Origin: Tardiphaga sp. P9-11
GTDB lineage: Bacteria; Pseudomonadota; Alphaproteobacteria; Rhizobiales; Xanthobacteraceae
Length of the DNA stretch: 64,000 nucleotides
Direction: 5' to 3'
Assembly: GCF_008329525.1 (NCBI RefSeq)
Contig: NZ_NPKQ01000001.1
Span: 496,001-560,000, forward strand
Shown: piece after piece, positions 60,673 through 64,000 of the stretch
Numbering within the stretch: the first letter of the stretch is position 1
Layout: every line of letters starts with the position of its first letter
Translations under genes and position numbers: made by a program
Notes under the pieces: model-generated
The model's input: only the letters and a program-made list of their open reading frames with translations
Database searches by the model: none
What the model was told of the DNA's origin: nothing

Positions 60673-63243
60673 ATGACCACCATCACCGATACTGCTCACA
60701 ATAGCCGCGGCCCGTCGCTGGCGCTGCGTTACGCTTTCCGCGAAATGCGCAGCGGCCTGCGCGGCTTCTATGTTTTCATCGCCTGCATTGCGCTGGGTGT
60801 CATGGCTATTGCCGGCGTCGGTTCGGTCGCGGCTAGTCTCGGCGAGGGCGTGGCGCGCGAAGGCCGTACACTGCTCGGCGGCGACGTGGCATTCTCGCTG
60901 ATGCAGCGCGAGGCCAAGCCGGAAGAACTCGCCTTTCTGCGCTCACGCGGCGTGGTGTCCGTCGCCGCAACGCTGCGCGGCATGGCGCGCGCGCCAGACG
61001 GCAATCTCGCTCTGGTCGAGATCAAGGCGGTCGATGGCAGCTATCCCTTGCTCGGCAAGGCGACCCTGGCGCCTGACATGCCGATGAACGATCTGCTCGC
61101 CGAACGCGACGGCGCCTATGGCGCCGCAACGGATACGACACTAATGGCGCGGCTCGGCCTCAAGATCGGCGACCGCCTCACGGTCGGTAATGCGACGTTC
61201 CAGATACGCAGCGAGATTTCGGCGGAGCCGGACAAGCTCGCCGGCGGCGTCGGTTTCGCGCCGCGCTTCCTCACCAGCGAGGACGCCTTGCGCGCCACCA
61301 AGCTTCTGCAGCCCGGCAGCCTGGTGCGTTGGATCTATCGTGTTCGCCTGCCGGACACGGTGTCGGGCGATCGCGCTGCCAAGGCGCTGGCCGACGATGC
61401 GCGCGCGCAATTGCCACAAGCGGGCTGGGAAATCCGCTCGCGCGACAATGCGTCGCCTCAACTTGAGCGCACGATCACGCGGTTCACCCAGTTCCTCACT
61501 CTGGTCGGCCTCGCATCGCTGCTGGTCGGCGGCGTCGGTGTCGCCAATGCCGTGAAGAGCCATATAGATCGCCGCCGCGACGTCATCGCGTCGTTGAAGG
61601 CGCTTGGCGCGACCGGCCGTGACGTGTTCGCGATCTATCTCACCCAGGTGCTGGTGCTGGCGGTTATCGGTTCGCTGATCGGCATCGTAGTCGGCGCATC
61701 GCTGCCGTTCGCCATTGTCGGCCTGTTCGGCAAGCTGCTGCCGCTACCGGTGGTGCCGGCCATTCATTTCGGCGATCTGGCATTGTCGCTGCTGTATGGG
61801 CTGCTGACGGCGCTCGCTTTCGGGCTGTGGCCGCTGGCGCGCGTGCATGACGTTCCGGTCGCGGCGCTGTTCCGTGATGCGGCTCTGACCGAATCGCACC
61901 GGCCGAAGCTGCGCTACATGCTCTGGATGGCACTTGTCGTTGGCGTGCTGATCGCCGTGGTGGTCGGGCTCGCTTACGACAAACGCGTCGCTGCCGTGTT
62001 CGTGGTGTCGTCGATGGTGGTGTTCGCCCTGCTGCGCGGTATCGCCGGCGCACTGATGGCTTTTGCACGCAAACTGCCGCGGCCAAGGATGACCATGCTG
62101 CGGCTGGCCATCGCCAATATCCACCGGCCGGGCGCGCTGACGTCGTCGGTGGTGATGTCGCTCGGGCTCGGCCTGACGGTGCTGGTGACCGTCACCCAGA
62201 TCGACGGCAATCTGCGCCGGCAGTTCATGGCAGCGCTGCCGGAGAAGGCGCCGTCGTTCTATTTCATTGATATTCCCTCTACCGAGGCGGACCGCTTCAG
62301 CGCGTTTCTCAAGGAGAAGCAGCCGCAATCGACCGTCGAGGATGTGCCGATGTTGCGGGGTCGGATTGTCGCCGCGCGCGGCGTCAAGGCAGAAGACCTC
62401 AAGCCGTCATCCGATGCCGAATGGGTACTGCAGAGCGACCGCGGCCTCAGTTACACCAACGAGGTTCCGCGCGGTTCCAAGCTGGTCGAGGGCGAATGGT
62501 GGGCACCCGACTATAGCGGGCCGCCGCTGGTGTCGTTCGAGAAGAAGCTGGCCGACGGGCTCGGGCTCAAACTTGGTGACGAGGTCGTGGTCAACGTGCT
62601 TGGCCGCGATATCGCCGCCAGGATCGGCAACATGCGGTCCGTCGACTGGCAGAGCCTCGGCATCAATTTCGTGCTGGTGTTCTCGCCCAATGCCTTCCGC
62701 GGTGCGCCGCATACCCATATCGCCACGCTGACCGAATCGAAGTCGGATCCGTCCCAGGATGCCGGTCTGGTCAAGGCGGTGGCCGACGCATTCCCGATGA
62801 TCACCACCGTGCGGGTTCGGGAGGCGCTCGATACCGTAGGATCCGTGGTCACCAACCTCGTGCTGGCGATCCGCGGCACCAGCGCCGTCACGCTGCTGTC
62901 GGCGATCCTCGTGCTGGGTGGCGCGCTGGCCGCTGGTCATCGGCATCGCGTTTATGACGCGGTGATCCTCAAGACTCTCGGTGCCACCCGGGCGCGGCTG
63001 CTTGGTGCTTACGCGCTCGAATATCTGATGATTGGCCTGGCCACGGCGGTGTTTGGCGTCATGGCCGGTTCGGTGGCGGCGTGGCTGATCGTCACGCGTC
63101 TGATGACGCTGAGCTTCGTCTGGCAGGCCGGCAGTGCTGCAGGAGTGGTTCTGGCGGCGCTTATTGTCACAGTCGGGCTAGGTCTGGCGGGTACGCTGGT
63201 AGCCTTGAACCAGAAGCCTGCCACCGTGTTGCGGAATTTGTGA
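60673..63243 (+). CDS. YbbP-type FtsX-family ABC permease
   Basis: The 856-residue inner-membrane protein has an N-terminal transmembrane helix (about 28-50), a large periplasmic part (about 55-250), four central helices (about 260-420), further helices (about 430-500), a second periplasmic part (about 510-720) and a three-helix C-terminal FtsX domain (about 730-856). This two-FtsX-domain layout is that of YbbP. Partner ATPase and divergent TesA-like esterase suggest a role in envelope lipid or lipoprotein handling, which is not established. Confidence 0.92.
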   Translation: MTTITDTAHNSRGPSLALRYAFREMRSGLRGFYVFIACIALGVMAIAGVGSVAASLGEGVAREGRTLLGGDVAFSLMQREAKPEELAFLRSRGVVSVAATLRGMARAPDGNLALVEIKAVDGSYPLLGKATLAPDMPMNDLLAERDGAYGAATDTTLMARLGLKIGDRLTVGNATFQIRSEISAEPDKLAGGVGFAPRFLTSEDALRATKLLQPGSLVRWIYRVRLPDTVSGDRAAKALADDARAQLPQAGWEIRSRDNASPQLERTITRFTQFLTLVGLASLLVGGVGVANAVKSHIDRRRDVIASLKALGATGRDVFAIYLTQVLVLAVIGSLIGIVVGASLPFAIVGLFGKLLPLPVVPAIHFGDLALSLLYGLLTALAFGLWPLARVHDVPVAALFRDAALTESHRPKLRYMLWMALVVGVLIAVVVGLAYDKRVAAVFVVSSMVVFALLRGIAGALMAFARKLPRPRMTMLRLAIANIHRPGALTSSVVMSLGLGLTVLVTVTQIDGNLRRQFMAALPEKAPSFYFIDIPSTEADRFSAFLKEKQPQSTVEDVPMLRGRIVAARGVKAEDLKPSSDAEWVLQSDRGLSYTNEVPRGSKLVEGEWWAPDYSGPPLVSFEKKLADGLGLKLGDEVVVNVLGRDIAARIGNMRSVDWQSLGINFVLVFSPNAFRGAPHTHIATLTESKSDPSQDAGLVKAVADAFPMITTVRVREALDTVGSVVTNLVLAIRGTSAVTLLSAILVLGGALAAGHRHRVYDAVILKTLGATRARLLGAYALEYLMIGLATAVFGVMAGSVAAWLIVTRLMTLSFVWQAGSAAGVVLAALIVTVGLGLAGTLVALNQKPATVLRNL

Positions 63244-63553
63244 CCCGTTTTGACACGAAGCGGCCTTTGCGCTGGCTGATTCGTGCCAAAAGACTGAGAA
63301 ACCGCCAAGCTTGCGTCAGGCTGTAAGTTTACCAGGTTGCCTAATGCAAATCGGAGCGACATTCCGCCACGCGTGGAAGCTTGCAGCGAATGTGTTAGTT
63401 TACCACATACCCTATGGGTCAGGCATCGAGCGCAGATGACATCGATTTTTTATGAAATCGAATTTAGTGTCAGGAAGCGCAGATATCTGGGATACAATTC
63501 GAACCGGCGACGCGAACCCTTTGCGATCAGCCGGACAACACGAGGTTTCGACC
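63244..63553. other. 310-bp intergenic region with a direct repeat
   Basis: No gene is seen. A 12-bp direct repeat GTAAGTTTACCA/GTTAGTTTACCA occurs at 63323-63334 and 63394-63405 (one mismatch, 71 bp apart). A hairpin CGATTT/AAATCG lies near 63443-63460. The right part should contain the promoter of the Bax-inhibitor gene, with GATACAATT near 63490 as a possible -10. Confidence 0.5.
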
Positions 63554-64000
63554 ATGTCGGATCTAGACCGTAACTATGTTTCTCCCTTTGGCCGTGCGGC
63601 CGCGCGCGATACCGCCGCGGTGGACGCAGGTCTGCGCTCCTACATGCTGCGCATCTACAACTACATGACGATCGGTCTGGCCATCACCGGCTTCGCCGCG
63701 CTCGGCGTGTACATGGCAGCCGTGACTGCGGATCCTTCGGGCGCCGCGGCCCGGATTGGCAGCTCCTATCTGACGCCGTTCGGCTACGCGATGTTCGTGA
63801 GTCCGCTGAAGTGGGTGTTCATCCTTGCGCCGCTGGTCATGGTGTTTGCCATCTCGTTCGGCATCAACCGGCTAAAGCCGGCCACCGCGCAGTTGCTGTT
63901 CTGGGCCTTCGCGGCTCTGATGGGCATCTCGCTGTCGTCGATCTTCCTGGTGTACACGCACACTTCGATCGTACGGGTGTTCTTCATTACCGCGGCCTCG
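63554..64000 (+). CDS. Bax inhibitor-1/YccA family membrane protein, N-terminal part
   Basis: The window ends inside this gene after 149 codons. The visible part starts MSDLDRNYVSPFGRAAARD, then LRSYMLRIYNYMTIGLAITG, and has at least three to four transmembrane helices, as in alphaproteobacterial Bax-inhibitor-1 (TMBIM) proteins. These act as pH-gated calcium channels or FtsH-linked membrane proteins in other organisms. GAGG lies 8 nt before the ATG. The conserved C-terminal aspartates are outside the window. Confidence 0.92.
   Translation, partial: MSDLDRNYVSPFGRAAARDTAAVDAGLRSYMLRIYNYMTIGLAITGFAALGVYMAAVTADPSGAAARIGSSYLTPFGYAMFVSPLKWVFILAPLVMVFAISFGINRLKPATAQLLFWAFAALMGISLSSIFLVYTHTSIVRVFFITAAS

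Overview
The window is chromosomal DNA of a high-GC alphaproteobacterium of the Bradyrhizobium/Rhodopseudomonas/Afipia type (Nitrobacteraceae). I infer this from gene order and protein resemblance, not from a search: tsaD-gpsA-EVE, hemD-Mic60-HemY, EnvC-CtpA-YibQ-RppH, the F1 operon atpHAGDC, priA/xerC, and mdh-sucCD-sucAB-lpdA are all typical of this group. No phage, transposon, integrase island, CRISPR array or rRNA operon is visible. Coding density is high and most of the window is housekeeping.

Layout. 1-9.5 kb: a truncated heparinase-like gene, rsmB, an SdhAF4-type assembly factor, an exported thermonuclease, an L,D-transpeptidase, a Tat-exported Kelch protein, acetyl-CoA synthetase, a eukaryote/poxvirus-type topoisomerase IB and a small methyltransferase. 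9.5-16 kb: EVE protein, gpsA and tsaD on the minus strand, divergent from hemD, an alphaproteobacterial mitofilin (Mic60) homologue and a HemY-N protein, then tRNA-Thr(CGU). 16-21.7 kb: the most interesting accessory block, an ABC importer interleaved with rutB, rutC and rutD homologues and divergent from a LysR regulator. No rutA, rutF, rutG or rutR is present, which suggests import of a substrate that enters the pyrimidine-degradation (Rut) route below the ring-opening step. 21.8-30.3 kb: proA, nadD, rsfS, rlmH, envC-like, ctpA, yibQ-like and two tandem RppH-type Nudix genes. 30.3-35.5 kb: the F1 ATP synthase operon on the minus strand. 35.5-43 kb: a 700-bp non-coding region, rlpA, priA, an exported CMD-fold protein, xerC, a DUF4337 protein, an alpha/beta hydrolase and a small membrane protein.

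43-57 kb: the TCA-cycle cluster on the minus strand (mdh, sucC, sucD, sucA, sucB, an SDR gene, lpdA). It is split between sucD and sucA by a second accessory block: a TetR regulator and a divergent operon of an OsmC-family protein, an acyl-CoA-dehydrogenase-fold flavoprotein and a rhodanese. A 32-bp near-perfect palindrome lies just upstream of the osmC start. The flavoprotein lacks the usual dehydrogenase Glu and the OsmC protein lacks the second active-site Cys, so this operon may do sulfur- or thiol-linked chemistry rather than ordinary beta-oxidation or peroxide removal. 57-64 kb: zapE, thpR, a TesA-type arylesterase whose start overlaps that of the divergent YbbA-type ABC ATPase, the matching YbbP-type permease, and the start of a Bax-inhibitor-1 family gene cut by the window end.

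Regulatory DNA. I found several strong inverted repeats in promoter regions: two between the rut-like operon and lysR, one in front of osmC, one upstream of atpH, one overlapping a likely sucC promoter, one in the sucA leader, and an AT-rich set upstream of rlpA. Clear Rho-independent terminators follow ctpA, rlpA, mdh and the rhodanese/sucD and thermonuclease/L,D-transpeptidase convergent pairs.
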